DNA of 55,227 nt from JAYUHK01 sp043767025. Lineage in GTDB: Bacteria > Bacteroidota > Bacteroidia > Chitinophagales > Saprospiraceae. Position numbers and translations under genes: made by a program. The stretch covers positions 1-55,227 of the forward strand of contig JAYUHK010000057.1 of assembly GCA_043767025.1 (NCBI GenBank), written 5' to 3'. Shown here piece by piece: positions 24,765-33,827 of the stretch. Within the stretch, counting starts at the first letter, position 1; each line of letters opens with the position of its first letter. Below the pieces are notes generated by a model. It worked only from the letters and a program-made list of their open reading frames with translations, did not search any database and was not told the DNA's origin.

Positions 24765-24811
24765 TGACTGCAAAACCTTTTTATTCAAAAAATTAATTAT
24801 TCAAAAGTAAC

Positions 24812-25342
24812 ATGACTACTGCGACAAACTGGAAAAAACACCTTGCGGCTATCGTCTGCGCCGCCCTTTTTGCCTTCACCGCGCAAGCCCAAAAATTTGC
24901 TTATGTAGATACCAATAAAATACTCGAAGGAGTAGGCGACTACCGCAAAGCACAGGACGAATTGGACAAATTGGCAACCAAATGGCGGCAGGACATCGCC
25001 CAAGAATACGACAAAATCAAGGGAATGTACAGCCGCTACCAAGCCGAACAGGTGCTTTTGAGCGACGATGTAAAAAAAATCCGCGAAGAGGAAATAATGA
25101 ACAAAGAGAAAGAAGTGCGCGAGATGCAAAAAGATAAATTCGGCGCAGAAGGTGCTTTGTTCAAAAAACGCCAAGAGTTGGTGCGCCCGATTCAGGACAG
25201 AGTGTATGGAGTCATCGAGTCCTACGCCGCCGAAAAAGGCTATGATTTTATCCTCGACCGCAGCGATGCAGCCGTCGGAATCATCTACTCCAACCCAACT
25301 TACGACAAAACAAGCGACATCTTGAAGCGCGTCGGGAAGTAA
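24812..25342 (+). CDS. OmpH/Skp family periplasmic chaperone (first copy)
   Basis: This 176-aa exported protein has a signal peptide (LAAIVCAALFAFTAQAQ), the FAYVDTNKIL start of the OmpH family, a long central coiled coil (about residues 45-125, rich in Glu, Lys and Gln) and a C-terminal YDFILDRSDAAVGIIY strand. Skp trimers hold unfolded outer-membrane proteins in the periplasm on the way to the BAM complex. A paralogue follows 144 bases later, the usual Bacteroidota tandem. bamA, often upstream, is missing here; the broken gene at 23902 occupies that place. Confidence 0.9.
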   Translation: MTTATNWKKHLAAIVCAALFAFTAQAQKFAYVDTNKILEGVGDYRKAQDELDKLATKWRQDIAQEYDKIKGMYSRYQAEQVLLSDDVKKIREEEIMNKEKEVREMQKDKFGAEGALFKKRQELVRPIQDRVYGVIESYAAEKGYDFILDRSDAAVGIIYSNPTYDKTSDILKRVGK

Positions 25343-25375
25343 GAAATGTGTCTAAAATAAATTACCCATTTTTTC
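25343..25375 (+). repeat. Dispersed intergenic repeat, copy C
   Basis: GAAATGTGTCTAAAATAAAT followed by TACCCATTTTTTC, directly after the ompH stop. It is the closest to the consensus of the four copies. Confidence 0.65.
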
Positions 25376-25420
25376 AAATAATTTGAGTTCCTTATTTTTC
25401 TTCATTCCTTAAAAAAATAT

Positions 25421-25428
25421 TACCTTTG
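25421..25428 (+). promoter_or_regulatory. -7 element upstream of the second ompH gene
   Basis: TACCTTTG matches TAnnTTTG, 59 bases before the start at 25487, giving a leader of about 52 nt. Confidence 0.6.
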
Positions 25429-25486
25429 CGCGCCCAATTATTCGAGAACTAAAAAAATCACAGAACAAAACAAATTATTTCAATCA

Positions 25487-26047
25487 ATGAAAATGAATTT
25501 TTCTAAAATGTTGCTTTTGGTCGCTTGCTTTTGCGCAAGCGCGTCAGCGACCCAAGCACAAAAAATTGGCTACATGAATTCGGCAGCCATTCTCGCTTCT
25601 ATGCCCGAAGTAAAACAAGCCGATGCCAATTTAGATGCCCTGCAAAAACAGCTGCAAAAAAAGGGGCAAGGCATGGTAGAGGTTTTGCAAAAAAAATACG
25701 AGGAGTTGGCAGCCAAAGAAAAAGCAGGACAAATCCAGCGTCCGCAACTCGAAGTAGAAGCTAAAAAACTAAAAGAAGAAGAAGGCAAAATCGGTCAATT
25801 CGAGCAAGACATGGCAAAGCAAGTGTCGCAAAAACGCGAAACTTTGTTGCAGCCGATTTTGGCGCGCGTCAATAAAGCCATCGAAGACATTTCGAAAGAA
25901 AAAGGATATAATTTTGTCTTTGACAGCAGCGTTCCCGTCTTACTGTATGCGGACGAAAGTGCGGACGTAAGCGACTTGGTGCGCAAAAAATTAGGTTTAG
26001 CTGCTGCGCCAGCAGCCACAAAACCGTCGGTAGGTGGCAAAAAGTAA
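25487..26047 (+). CDS. OmpH/Skp family periplasmic chaperone (second copy)
   Basis: This 186-aa paralogue of the previous gene has a signal peptide (MLLLVACFCASASATQAQ), KIGYMNSAAILASMPEVKQA, a central coiled coil of heptads and a YNFVFDSSVPVLLYAD strand, followed by a short Ala/Pro tail. It overlaps murI by 14 bases, so outer-membrane biogenesis and peptidoglycan precursor supply are translationally linked, a common arrangement in this phylum. Confidence 0.9.
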   Translation: MKMNFSKMLLLVACFCASASATQAQKIGYMNSAAILASMPEVKQADANLDALQKQLQKKGQGMVEVLQKKYEELAAKEKAGQIQRPQLEVEAKKLKEEEGKIGQFEQDMAKQVSQKRETLLQPILARVNKAIEDISKEKGYNFVFDSSVPVLLYADESADVSDLVRKKLGLAAAPAATKPSVGGKK

Positions 26048-26858
26048 TTCAGAAAAAATACTTCCCATCGGAGTCTTTGACTCGGGCATTGGCGGCTTGA
26101 CAGTCGCCAATGCCCTCACCCGACACCTTCCCCACGAAGAAATAATTTATTTTGGCGACACCGCCCACATGCCCTACGGCGAAAAATCCGCAGACGCAAT
26201 CCGCTACTATTGCCTCAAAATCGTCAAATTTTTGTTGGAAAAAAATTGCAAAATCATCGTGATAGCTTGCAACTCAGCGACGGCTACCGCTTTCGACGCA
26301 ATGCTGGATTTTTTTGGCAGCCAAGTCCCGTTTATCAACGTGATTGACCCGCTGGTGGAAGAAATTGGACGCTTGGACTTCCAAAAAGTAGGCATCATCG
26401 GTACTAAAGCAACGATTTCATCTGGCTCTTATGAGCGCAAACTTCAAGCCCTTGCGCCACAACTGAACATCTCTTCGCTCGCCACTCCACTGCTCGCTCC
26501 GATGATAGAAGAAGGCTTTTTTGACAACAATATTAGCCACACCGTGATTGATAACTATTTGTCGCACAGCAGTTTAGAAAATATTGACGCACTCCTTTTG
26601 GCTTGCACCCATTATCCACTTATTCGCACCGAGATAGAAAATTATTATTGCGGAGCGGTAAAAATTTTCGACTCCACTGACCTCATCGCCAAAGCTGCCC
26701 GACAACTTTTGGTCGAAAAAAATCTTCTCAACCCTATTAGCCAAACGCTGCCCAAACATCAATTTTTTGTTTCTGACTACACACCTTCTTTCGAGCAAAC
26801 TACCCAATATTTTTATAAAAATAAAAATATTCGTCTGGAATATTTACCCATTTGGTAG
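26034..26858 (+). CDS. murI: Glutamate racemase
   Basis: This 274-aa cytosolic enzyme makes D-glutamate for peptidoglycan. Catalytic Cys79 (IACNSATA) and Cys191 (LLACTHYPL) are present, as are GVFDSGIGG (13-21) and YFGDTAHMPYG (39-49). The start is GTG at 26034, inside the 3' end of ompH; no upstream ATG fits. Confidence 0.95.
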   Translation: MAKSNSEKILPIGVFDSGIGGLTVANALTRHLPHEEIIYFGDTAHMPYGEKSADAIRYYCLKIVKFLLEKNCKIIVIACNSATATAFDAMLDFFGSQVPFINVIDPLVEEIGRLDFQKVGIIGTKATISSGSYERKLQALAPQLNISSLATPLLAPMIEEGFFDNNISHTVIDNYLSHSSLENIDALLLACTHYPLIRTEIENYYCGAVKIFDSTDLIAKAARQLLVEKNLLNPISQTLPKHQFFVSDYTPSFEQTTQYFYKNKNIRLEYLPIW

Positions 26859-26876
26859 TTTTTTTCGGGTAGAAAA

Positions 26877-27722
26877 TCAATCTACTTTCGCCCCAAAATC
26901 ATAGCGAAGCCCTTTGTAAGAAACCAAAACAGCCTTTACGGAGCCAACCGAAACAGGCGACTCCACCAAAACGGGAATGCGATTGGCATCGTCGCTGACA
27001 TACACATTGGGCTGCGAACCTTCTTTGAACACATTGCCCGCCAACACTTCCGGACTGAAATGAATCGTGTTATAGTGTCCTTGCCTATGGACGTATTTAT
27101 TTTCCTTTTTCCCCCGATACTGCACTTTGAGAGGATACATCGCATTGTCCATAAATAATTTGACGGGAAATTCGGCACCGTCTTTGAACTCCGAATAGTC
27201 AATATTGCGGCAGTAATAAATAATCGAAAGCAGGTCGTGCATACAGTCATTGACCTTCGCGACGTTGGTGTGAGTATCGTCTTTGGAGCTGCCGTGATAC
27301 GTCGTCGCCGTTTGAGTATTTTGGTCAAATACTATTTTATCATAAAATTTTATCTTTCCTTCCTGCACGTCGCGCACGGCTACCGTAGGCAACATATTGG
27401 CTTTGCAAATCCAAGTATCATAATTGTCGCGCGCCTTAAAAAACCATTCGTAGGAGCTGTAAGTGCTTCCTTTTACCGCCACATGGTATTCATTTTGGGG
27501 TGTTTCGTCAATTTTGAAACGCACTTCGCCCGCCGAAAGCCACACAAAATTCCAGTTGTAATAAATCCGATACACCAACTCCTCGCCCGCCTGAAAAGTC
27601 GTATTTTGCATAAAACATGGCTGCGGCATCTGTTGAGCTGCGGCAGAAAATGATGTAAGAAAAAGAAGTAAAATTCCCGCGAAGCAATGCGCCAACAAGC
27701 CCTTGAACTGATTATTTTTCAT
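26877..27722 (-). CDS. DUF3108 secreted protein
   Basis: This 281-aa exported protein starts best at ATG 27722 (a TTG two codons upstream is open). The signal peptide is LLAHCFAGILLLFLTSFSAAAQ. The mature part, with FQAGEELVYRIYYNWNFVWLSAGEV near the start, matches DUF3108, a beta-rich periplasmic or outer-membrane-associated family sometimes compared with lipoprotein-carrier folds. The flippase-like gene upstream overlaps it by 11 bases, so the two are cotranscribed. The exact role is unknown. Confidence 0.85.
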   Translation of the reverse strand: MKNNQFKGLLAHCFAGILLLFLTSFSAAAQQMPQPCFMQNTTFQAGEELVYRIYYNWNFVWLSAGEVRFKIDETPQNEYHVAVKGSTYSSYEWFFKARDNYDTWICKANMLPTVAVRDVQEGKIKFYDKIVFDQNTQTATTYHGSSKDDTHTNVAKVNDCMHDLLSIIYYCRNIDYSEFKDGAEFPVKLFMDNAMYPLKVQYRGKKENKYVHRQGHYNTIHFSPEVLAGNVFKEGSQPNVYVSDDANRIPVLVESPVSVGSVKAVLVSYKGLRYDFGAKVD

Positions 27723-28713
27723 ACCCAAATGGTTTTAAAAGATTGGTACTCACTACAAATATCAAACCTATAAACGCTGGCACGATAACGTTTATTATCC
27801 AAAGTCCGAAGGAAGATGCGAGAATACTCATCTCGTCGCGACTGAAAAAACCCCACACATAAAGTGCTACTTCGCCCCGCGCAAACATTCCCATTACGGG
27901 CGGAAGCGGCACGCTGGTTTGGAGCAAAAAGATAGTGGCAATGCACGCCAGCGACGCGCCAAAAGACGTTTCGATGTCAAAAAATTGGAGCATACAAAAA
28001 TACTGCGCCGTGTAGAGCAAATACCGCATAAGAGCAATAAAAATCGCCTGCGAAAGCTCGCTGCTGCTGTAATGCGTAAGAATCACAAGGTGTTTGAGCA
28101 ACGGTTTGACGAAGCGAATACCCGGTATTCGCTTCGCCAACGGCACGCAAAGGTCTATATTGTAAAAAATAAACAACAACAACAGTATCAACACAATCCC
28201 CAAAAAGCCAACTATTTGTAGCACAAAAAAATCTGTGACGACAAAGTGATAGGCGAAAAAAAGCAAGCCCGCCAGCCCCAAAGTGATGATGACGAGCAGT
28301 TGGCTAAAACTGCCGACCATCGTAGCGATGACGGCTTTCCATTGATTTTCCCGGCTCACCCAGAGGATTCTGCCGCCGTATTCGCCGACGCGATTGGGCG
28401 TAAAAACCGAAAAAAGTACGCCTGCAAAAATAGCTCGATAGGCTTTCCAGAAACTTGTGGGTTCGAACTCACGCGTCAGTTGCCGCCATTTTTGGGTTTC
28501 CAAAGCCCAGTTGAAAGGCATCAGCAGGATAGCCAACGAGAGCCACCAAATGTCTTTTCCGTTGATATTGCGGACAAAAACGTGCCAAAGTTCGTCCGCA
28601 TGGTCGCGCCCAGCCACTTGTCGTTCTATGACCCAAGCGAGCATCGCCACCACGACGACTTTTATCAAAAAATTGAGTTTTGAATTTTTTAAAGACTGAA
28701 AAAAAGCGGGCAA
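27712..28713 (-). CDS. Lysylphosphatidylglycerol synthase-like integral membrane protein (UPF0104)
   Basis: This 333-aa protein has about 8 membrane segments. FTPNRVGEYGGRIL (about 109-122) is the family motif and PLPPVMGMFARGEVALY (about 272-288) its C-terminal counterpart. It corresponds to the flippase half of MprF, without the synthase domain. It begins with TTG (28713); an in-frame stop lies a few codons before it and the next ATG is inside the first helix. The substrate is unknown. Uma2 lies upstream and DUF3108 overlaps downstream. Confidence 0.82.
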   Translation of the reverse strand: MPAFFQSLKNSKLNFLIKVVVVAMLAWVIERQVAGRDHADELWHVFVRNINGKDIWWLSLAILLMPFNWALETQKWRQLTREFEPTSFWKAYRAIFAGVLFSVFTPNRVGEYGGRILWVSRENQWKAVIATMVGSFSQLLVIITLGLAGLLFFAYHFVVTDFFVLQIVGFLGIVLILLLLFIFYNIDLCVPLAKRIPGIRFVKPLLKHLVILTHYSSSELSQAIFIALMRYLLYTAQYFCMLQFFDIETSFGASLACIATIFLLQTSVPLPPVMGMFARGEVALYVWGFFSRDEMSILASSFGLWIINVIVPAFIGLIFVVSTNLLKPFGYEK

Positions 28714-28726
28714 ACAGGTAGATTTT

Positions 28727-29353
28727 TTAGTTGATTGAGTTCAAACTTATGTGTTCATAAATATCTTGAAGCGAAATAAAAACTCCAAGAGATTGTAAAA
28801 AAACGGACTGCTCCGTGTCTTCTTGCGCCGTGATTTCCCATGTGTTGGGCTTGGAGCGAAACCAATTTTCTACCAGAGGTTTGTCTTGTTCCACCAAAAT
28901 ATATTCCCTAAACGAGGGGATAAGTCGGTACGACATGAATTTTTCGCCCCTGTCGTAGTTGCGCATAGATTTTGACGCAACTTCCACTATCAGCAGCGGA
29001 TTGAGGAGCAAGTCCTCTCTGTCTTCCCACAATTCGGGTTCTTCACAAATCACCAACGCATCGGCGTAAAGAACTTTATTGACCTGCGGGATATAGATTT
29101 TTTGGTCGCTGTTGATAACGAAAAATTTTTGAAGTAAATTTTTGACCGCACTTTTAATCGCCGTAGTTAGATTGGTAGCGATTATATTGTGTTTTATTTT
29201 TGAGCCGTGCATAGCGATAATTTGACCGTTGTGATATTCGTGCTTGTGCTGCGCACTTTCCTCTTTGGCAAGATATTCGGAGAGCGAAAATTGCTTTTCG
29301 GGAGCTGCTGTCGCAGCTGATTTTTTCGCCTTTTCGGTGGCAATAGTAGGCAT
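28727..29353 (-). CDS. Uma2 family (DUF820) predicted nuclease, copy 1
   Basis: This 208-aa protein belongs to the PD-(D/E)XK-like Uma2 family. An Ala-rich N-terminus precedes FSLSEYLAKEES and the ALVICEEPELW, NPLLIVEVASKSMRNYDRGE and YRLIPSFREYILV blocks, where the acidic pair and Lys/Gln of the nuclease core would sit. Family members are abundant in cyanobacteria and some Bacteroidota; their biological targets are unknown. A paralogue is at 48306. A -7 box lies at 29394-29401. Confidence 0.82.
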   Translation of the reverse strand: MPTIATEKAKKSAATAAPEKQFSLSEYLAKEESAQHKHEYHNGQIIAMHGSKIKHNIIATNLTTAIKSAVKNLLQKFFVINSDQKIYIPQVNKVLYADALVICEEPELWEDREDLLLNPLLIVEVASKSMRNYDRGEKFMSYRLIPSFREYILVEQDKPLVENWFRSKPNTWEITAQEDTEQSVFLQSLGVFISLQDIYEHISLNSIN

Positions 29354-29393
29354 AAATATAAAAAATTTGATGCAGCGTAATTATAGAACAGTG

Positions 29394-29401
29394 CAAAGAT
29401 A
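29394..29401 (-). promoter_or_regulatory. -7 element upstream of Uma2 copy 1
   Basis: On the minus strand TATCTTTG matches TAnnTTTG, 41 bases before the start at 29353. Confidence 0.5.
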
Positions 29402-29580
29402 CAAAGTTTTTTTCAAAAATAAGATGTGGCAACTTCCTGAAAGCATCAGCAAAAAGACGAAATATGGACAAAAAATAATTAATTATTTGTTAATAGTAAG
29501 TTTGAGATAAACTAAATATGCAACCTATGCGTTTGCAGTTTGTCTTTGATAGTTCCGAAAAACGTCAATATTTTTGCTAA

Positions 29581-30042
29581 ATGAAAAATCTATATCCTAT
29601 CTTTTTTTGTCTTTGCCTGTTGCTTTTTGCCAGCAGCAGCTTTCGCCCTACACATTTCGATAAGGGAACTCTGGTCGTGCAAGTGACTAATTTGGAGTCC
29701 AGCACGGGTTTGGTGCGCTTGGGTATTTACAGAAAAAGCGATCGTTTTTTGGTAGAAAGAGGATTTTTGGGCAAAAGCGTCCCCGTCCTTCCGGGCAACA
29801 ATTATGCGCGGCTCGAAGTGCCTAATTTGGATTTTGATACCTACGCATTGGCAGTTTATCACGACCTGAACGGCAATTTTAAGTTGGACGTGAACCGCAT
29901 CGGGATTCCCGACGAGCCGTATGGCTTCACGAGTCCTATCAAATCAAAATGGCGGCGACCGACGTTTGAGGAAATGAAATTTGATTTTGCTAATAATTTT
30001 CAGACCATCGTTATTCCAGTCAAGCGTTGGAGCAGTTATTGA
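29581..30042 (+). CDS. DUF2141 secreted protein
   Basis: This 153-aa exported protein has a signal peptide (FFCLCLLLFASSSF). The mature part, with LVVQVTNLESSTGLVRLGIY, then YALAVYHDLNGNFKLDVNRIGIPDEPYG, matches DUF2141, a predicted beta-sandwich family of the envelope. The DLNGNxKLDxNxxGxPxExYG block is its hallmark and looks like a calcium-binding loop. Function is unknown. Confidence 0.88.
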   Translation: MKNLYPIFFCLCLLLFASSSFRPTHFDKGTLVVQVTNLESSTGLVRLGIYRKSDRFLVERGFLGKSVPVLPGNNYARLEVPNLDFDTYALAVYHDLNGNFKLDVNRIGIPDEPYGFTSPIKSKWRRPTFEEMKFDFANNFQTIVIPVKRWSSY

Positions 30043-30157
30043 TAGACAGTAGTTTTAAATGGTTAGTTTTAAATTTTTTAGTCAGATAAATAACTGATTA
30101 CCAATTAGTTGCGGCATTACACTATCACAAACAACTCTGTAAGAATACTTAAAAAAG

Positions 30158-30547
30158 TTAGAGTTTTCGCTCTACGCTTTCAACGTCTGCCTCCTCAAAA
30201 TCCGGAAACCATTTGCCCAACTTTTCGCGGGCTTGCTGCCGCACGTCTGCGTTGATGTAGGCGGCGACCGTCACCAATCCAACGCCCATCACGCCCAAAT
30301 CATCGGTATAGCCAATGAAAGGCGTGAGGTCAGGGATAGCATCAATCGGCGACACGAGGTAGCCCAACACTCCCAAAATGATGCTTTTTGCCCAATAAGG
30401 CGTGTCGCTGCGCCGATATGCGTGATAGAGCAAAAGGGCAGTATAAACGACTTTTACGCCTGCTTTTCGAGCAAATCGCTTCAGTTTTTGCCAAAAACTT
30501 TGCTCCGAAAATTGTTTTTTATAAGGTTCTAAATCGAAATTTTCCAT
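30158..30547 (-). CDS. DUF1232 (YkvA family) membrane protein
   Basis: This 129-aa protein has two hydrophobic segments around the DUF1232 core: AKSIILGVLGYLVSPIDAIP then DLTPFIGYTDDLGVMG. The SPIDxIPDxxPxxGxxDD motif is diagnostic. The function of the family is unknown. It stands alone and is convergent with DUF2141. Confidence 0.88.
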   Translation of the reverse strand: MENFDLEPYKKQFSEQSFWQKLKRFARKAGVKVVYTALLLYHAYRRSDTPYWAKSIILGVLGYLVSPIDAIPDLTPFIGYTDDLGVMGVGLVTVAAYINADVRQQAREKLGKWFPDFEEADVESVERKL

Positions 30548-30716
30548 AGACCAAAAGTACGGACTTCCGACGGATTTTGCAACTATTTTCGACCAATGAA
30601 GCGGCGACAGCCGACGAATTATTTTGAAAAATATATACGTTTTTGTCTGTTTCTGCGTTGTGGAAGCTGAAAATCAAGTAATCTTGTGTTTTATTTTTTG
30701 ACAGCAAAACCCGTCC

Positions 30717-32201
30717 ATGCGCTTTATATTTCCCTTTTTTTTACTCTTTTTTTGCGCTCAAAATGCGACGGCGATGCCACATTTTGAATTCACGCCTCTG
30801 GCGCGGCGAGCCTACGACAAAGCGTTGAGCTTGCGTTTTGCGGAAGCCTACGGACTTTTGGCGCAAGTGCAAAAGCAAGACCCCGACAATTTGATAGCTG
30901 ATTTTATCGAAAATTACATTGATTTTTTTACCGTTTTTATCAATGAAGACGAAGATGAATTTCATCGCTTGGAAAAAAATAAAGACCGACGGTTGGATAA
31001 AATAAAAAAAGGCGACCAAACTTCGCCGTATTTTCTCTACACGCAAGCCGAAATCAATCTCCAATGGGCGATGGCGAGGCTCAAATTTGGGGAATATTTT
31101 ACGGCGTTCAATGAAGTGAGTTCGGCGCACAAACTTCTCAAAAACAACATCGAAAAATTTCCTGACTTCATCGCCAACAAAAAAAGTTTGGGTATTTTGC
31201 AGGCGGCGGCTGGCACTATTCCCGACAGCTATCAGTGGGGCGTGCGATTTTTGAGCGGCATCAGAGGCTCGATTCCCAACGGAAGGCGACTGATAGAAGA
31301 GATAATCGCTTATTCGGAGAAAAATGACTTTATTTTTGAGCAAGAAACCCTCGTAATGTACGCCTTCTTGATGCTGCACCTCGAAAATCAAAGCGAAGAA
31401 GCGTGGAAAATTATCCACAGCAGCCGTTTGCAGTCCGCCCAAAATCCATTGGCGTGCTTTGCGTTAGCGAATGTCGCGCAGCGCACCGGACGCAACGAAG
31501 ATGCCCTAAAATTGCTCGAAAATCGCCCGCAAGGAGCAGGCTTTCACCCATTTTATTTTCTCGATTATATGCTCGGCTTGTCCAAACTGTACCGCCAAGA
31601 TGCGGACGCTGACAAGTATTTGTTGCGGTTTGCGCAGAATTTTAGGGGCATCAATTACCTCAAAGAATGTTATCAAAAATTGGCTTGGCACGCACTCGTG
31701 GTACGCAGCGACGCAGCAGCGTACAAAAGTTATTTGGCACAATGCAAAACGCATGGAAAGACCAATATCGGCGGCGACAAAAATGCACAACGAGAAGCAG
31801 AAAGTGGTATTTTGCCCGATTTGAATTTGCTCAAAGCGCGACTTTTGTTTGACGGCGGCTACTTCGTCCGCGCCGACGAAGCCTTGCGGGCGACTTCGGA
31901 ATACAATCTTCCGACCAAAGACAAAAAATTAGAGTACCAATATCGAATGGGACGTATCCAACATCGGCTCGGCAAAACAAGCGAAGCCGTCCGTTTTTAT
32001 CAAAAAACCATTGACGAAGGACGCTACGAACCCTACTACTTTGCCTGCAACGCCGCTCTGCAAATGGGTCTGCTCTACGAAGACCAACGCCAGCGCGAAA
32101 AAGCCAAACAATATTACCGCCTCTGCCTCGACATCAGCCCCGACGAACACAAAACGGGACTCCACCAGAAAGCAAAATCTGGTTTAGAACGTTTGAAATA
32201 G
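30717..32201 (+). CDS. Tetratricopeptide-repeat exported protein
   Basis: This 494-aa protein has a signal peptide (FFLLFFCAQNATA). The rest is helical, with degenerate TPR-like units; the clearest are near residues 240-300 (NPLACFALANVAQRTGRNED) and 400-480 (YQYRMGRIQHRLGKTSEAVR, then NAALQMGLLYEDQRQREKAK). Such solenoid proteins scaffold protein complexes in the periplasm. No partner can be named from context; lgt follows with its own -7 element. Confidence 0.82.
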   Translation: MRFIFPFFLLFFCAQNATAMPHFEFTPLARRAYDKALSLRFAEAYGLLAQVQKQDPDNLIADFIENYIDFFTVFINEDEDEFHRLEKNKDRRLDKIKKGDQTSPYFLYTQAEINLQWAMARLKFGEYFTAFNEVSSAHKLLKNNIEKFPDFIANKKSLGILQAAAGTIPDSYQWGVRFLSGIRGSIPNGRRLIEEIIAYSEKNDFIFEQETLVMYAFLMLHLENQSEEAWKIIHSSRLQSAQNPLACFALANVAQRTGRNEDALKLLENRPQGAGFHPFYFLDYMLGLSKLYRQDADADKYLLRFAQNFRGINYLKECYQKLAWHALVVRSDAAAYKSYLAQCKTHGKTNIGGDKNAQREAESGILPDLNLLKARLLFDGGYFVRADEALRATSEYNLPTKDKKLEYQYRMGRIQHRLGKTSEAVRFYQKTIDEGRYEPYYFACNAALQMGLLYEDQRQREKAKQYYRLCLDISPDEHKTGLHQKAKSGLERLK

Positions 32202-32211
32202 AATTTTTGAT

Positions 32212-32219
32212 TACATTTG
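32212..32219 (+). promoter_or_regulatory. -7 element upstream of lgt
   Basis: TACATTTG fits the -7 consensus. The leader of about 85 nt contains AAAGGG/CCCTTT complementarity (about 32230 and 32281) but no recognised riboswitch. Confidence 0.5.
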
Positions 32220-32308
32220 CGACAAGCTGAAAGGGTCACAAAGGAAAGCGTCTAAAAGAACGCAACATTCGTTTCGGATTGCCCTTTTATATTCTAAAAA
32301 AATAACTT

Positions 32309-33472
32309 ATGTATCCTGATTTGTCGTATATTTTTCACGCCCTTTTCGGTACCTCTGTTGGTAACTGGACTTCGATTTTTAAGACTTTTGGTCTATTTTT
32401 GACCTTTTCTTTTTTCGTAAGTGCGTACTTTTTATTTCTCGAGCTGAAACGAAAAGAAGCGGACGGATTGATTGCGCCTATCCGCATCAAAACGACGATT
32501 GGGGCAGCAGCGACTCCGACGGAAATCATCTCCAACGCCTTTTTGGGATTTCTTTTGGGGTTCAAAGTGCTTTATGTCGCCCTGCATTGGGCGGAGTTTC
32601 AGACGGACGCGCCGAGTGTCATCTTGTCCTCAAAAGGAAGTTGGTTGGGCGGCGCAGTCGGTGCTTTGCTCTATGGTGGCTATCAATTTTGGATAAAAAA
32701 ACAGGCGCAACTCCCCGAACCCGTCGAAAAAGAAGAACTTTTCCACACCTACGACCGCATCGGAGATATTACGATGGTGGCGGCAGTGTCGGGCATCTTG
32801 GGTGCCAAAATATTTGCCATTTTTGAAGACATGAATTTGTTTTACAAAGACCCGCTCGGGCAGCTTTTTTCAGGAAGTGGTTTGGCGATTTACGGCGGCT
32901 TGGTGGGCGGTTTTATTGGTGTTTTTTGGTATGTCCGCAAACTCGGTATTCGCCCAATCCACGTCATGGACGCTGTCGCGCCCGCGCTCATCATGGGCTA
33001 CGCAACAGGGCGACTCGGCTGTCACTTTTCGGGCGACGGCGACTGGGGCATCGCCAACGAAGCAGCAAAACCAAGTTGGTGGATATTTCCAGATTGGCTT
33101 TGGGCGTTCAGCTATCCGCACAACGTAGTCAATGAAGGAATCCCGATACAAAATTGCATCGGGCTGTATTGCAGCGAACTATTCCCCGCCGTATTCCCTA
33201 CTCCACTCTACGAAACTGCGATGGCACTCGCCATAGCCGCTATACTTTGGGCATTGCGCAAGCGCATCAAGACGGCAGGCGTGCTGTTTTGTGTCTATAT
33301 GATTTTGAATGGTTTTGAGCGATTTTGGATAGAAAAAATACGCATCAATCCAAAGTATGACTTGGGAATTTTGCACGCTACGCAAGCTGAAATCATCGCC
33401 GTCCTCATCTTTGTTGGCGGCTTTGTGTTAGCAGCGATTTTGATAAAAAGAAAACAAGTAAGTATTGTTTAG
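32309..33472 (+). CDS. lgt: Prolipoprotein diacylglyceryl transferase
   Basis: This 387-aa inner-membrane enzyme transfers diacylglycerol from phosphatidylglycerol to the lipobox Cys of prolipoproteins. About seven membrane segments are visible. The signature GRLGCHFSGDGDWG (about residues 231-244) is the Bacteroidota form of the Lgt motif, and PTPLYETAM (about 298-306) replaces HPTQLYE. It is longer than E. coli Lgt (291 aa), as in other Bacteroidota. A MITE-like element begins 9 bases after the stop. Confidence 0.93.
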   Translation: MYPDLSYIFHALFGTSVGNWTSIFKTFGLFLTFSFFVSAYFLFLELKRKEADGLIAPIRIKTTIGAAATPTEIISNAFLGFLLGFKVLYVALHWAEFQTDAPSVILSSKGSWLGGAVGALLYGGYQFWIKKQAQLPEPVEKEELFHTYDRIGDITMVAAVSGILGAKIFAIFEDMNLFYKDPLGQLFSGSGLAIYGGLVGGFIGVFWYVRKLGIRPIHVMDAVAPALIMGYATGRLGCHFSGDGDWGIANEAAKPSWWIFPDWLWAFSYPHNVVNEGIPIQNCIGLYCSELFPAVFPTPLYETAMALAIAAILWALRKRIKTAGVLFCVYMILNGFERFWIEKIRINPKYDLGILHATQAEIIAVLIFVGGFVLAAILIKRKQVSIV

Positions 33473-33480
33473 TAACTCAC

Positions 33481-33792
33481 GTTACGCAAAAAAAATTTTT
33501 ATTGAAAATTTCAAATAGTATTTTATTCAAAGACACTGTATTTTCAGACGTGCCTTGTAGAAATTCAAGTTTTTGCAAAAATATCGTCTGGCAAAGCGAA
33601 AACTGTTTGAGTCTGGCGCAGCCGACGAGTATTTTTCGCGCGCCGACGGGATTTTTAGGCAAAAACTTTAGAATTTCTACATAGCACTTGATTTTTTTGG
33701 TTACTTTTTTTATCAAGAAAAAAAGTGACAAAAACCAAGTAAAGAGCTACAAAGCTAAATTCAAAAGAGTCAATTTAAAATCCTTGCGTAAC
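33481..33792. mobile_element. MITE-like element, complete copy
   Basis: The element is 312 bp, with terminal inverted repeats GTTACGCAA (33481-33489) and TTGCGTAAC (33784-33792). It has no credible gene. Most of its length (33546-33792) recurs, inverted, at 54951-55227. It sits between lgt and kynU. No clear target-site duplication was seen. The absence of a transposase and the terminal repeats fit a non-autonomous element mobilised in trans. Confidence 0.75.
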
Positions 33793-33827
33793 ATCATCAT
33801 CATAGCTAAAAACTCATAACCAAATTT

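Noticed and set aside
32220..32308. Riboswitch in the lgt leader
   Set aside because: Only weak AAAGGG/CCCTTT pairing and a small GCGT/ACGC hairpin are present; no known aptamer core.
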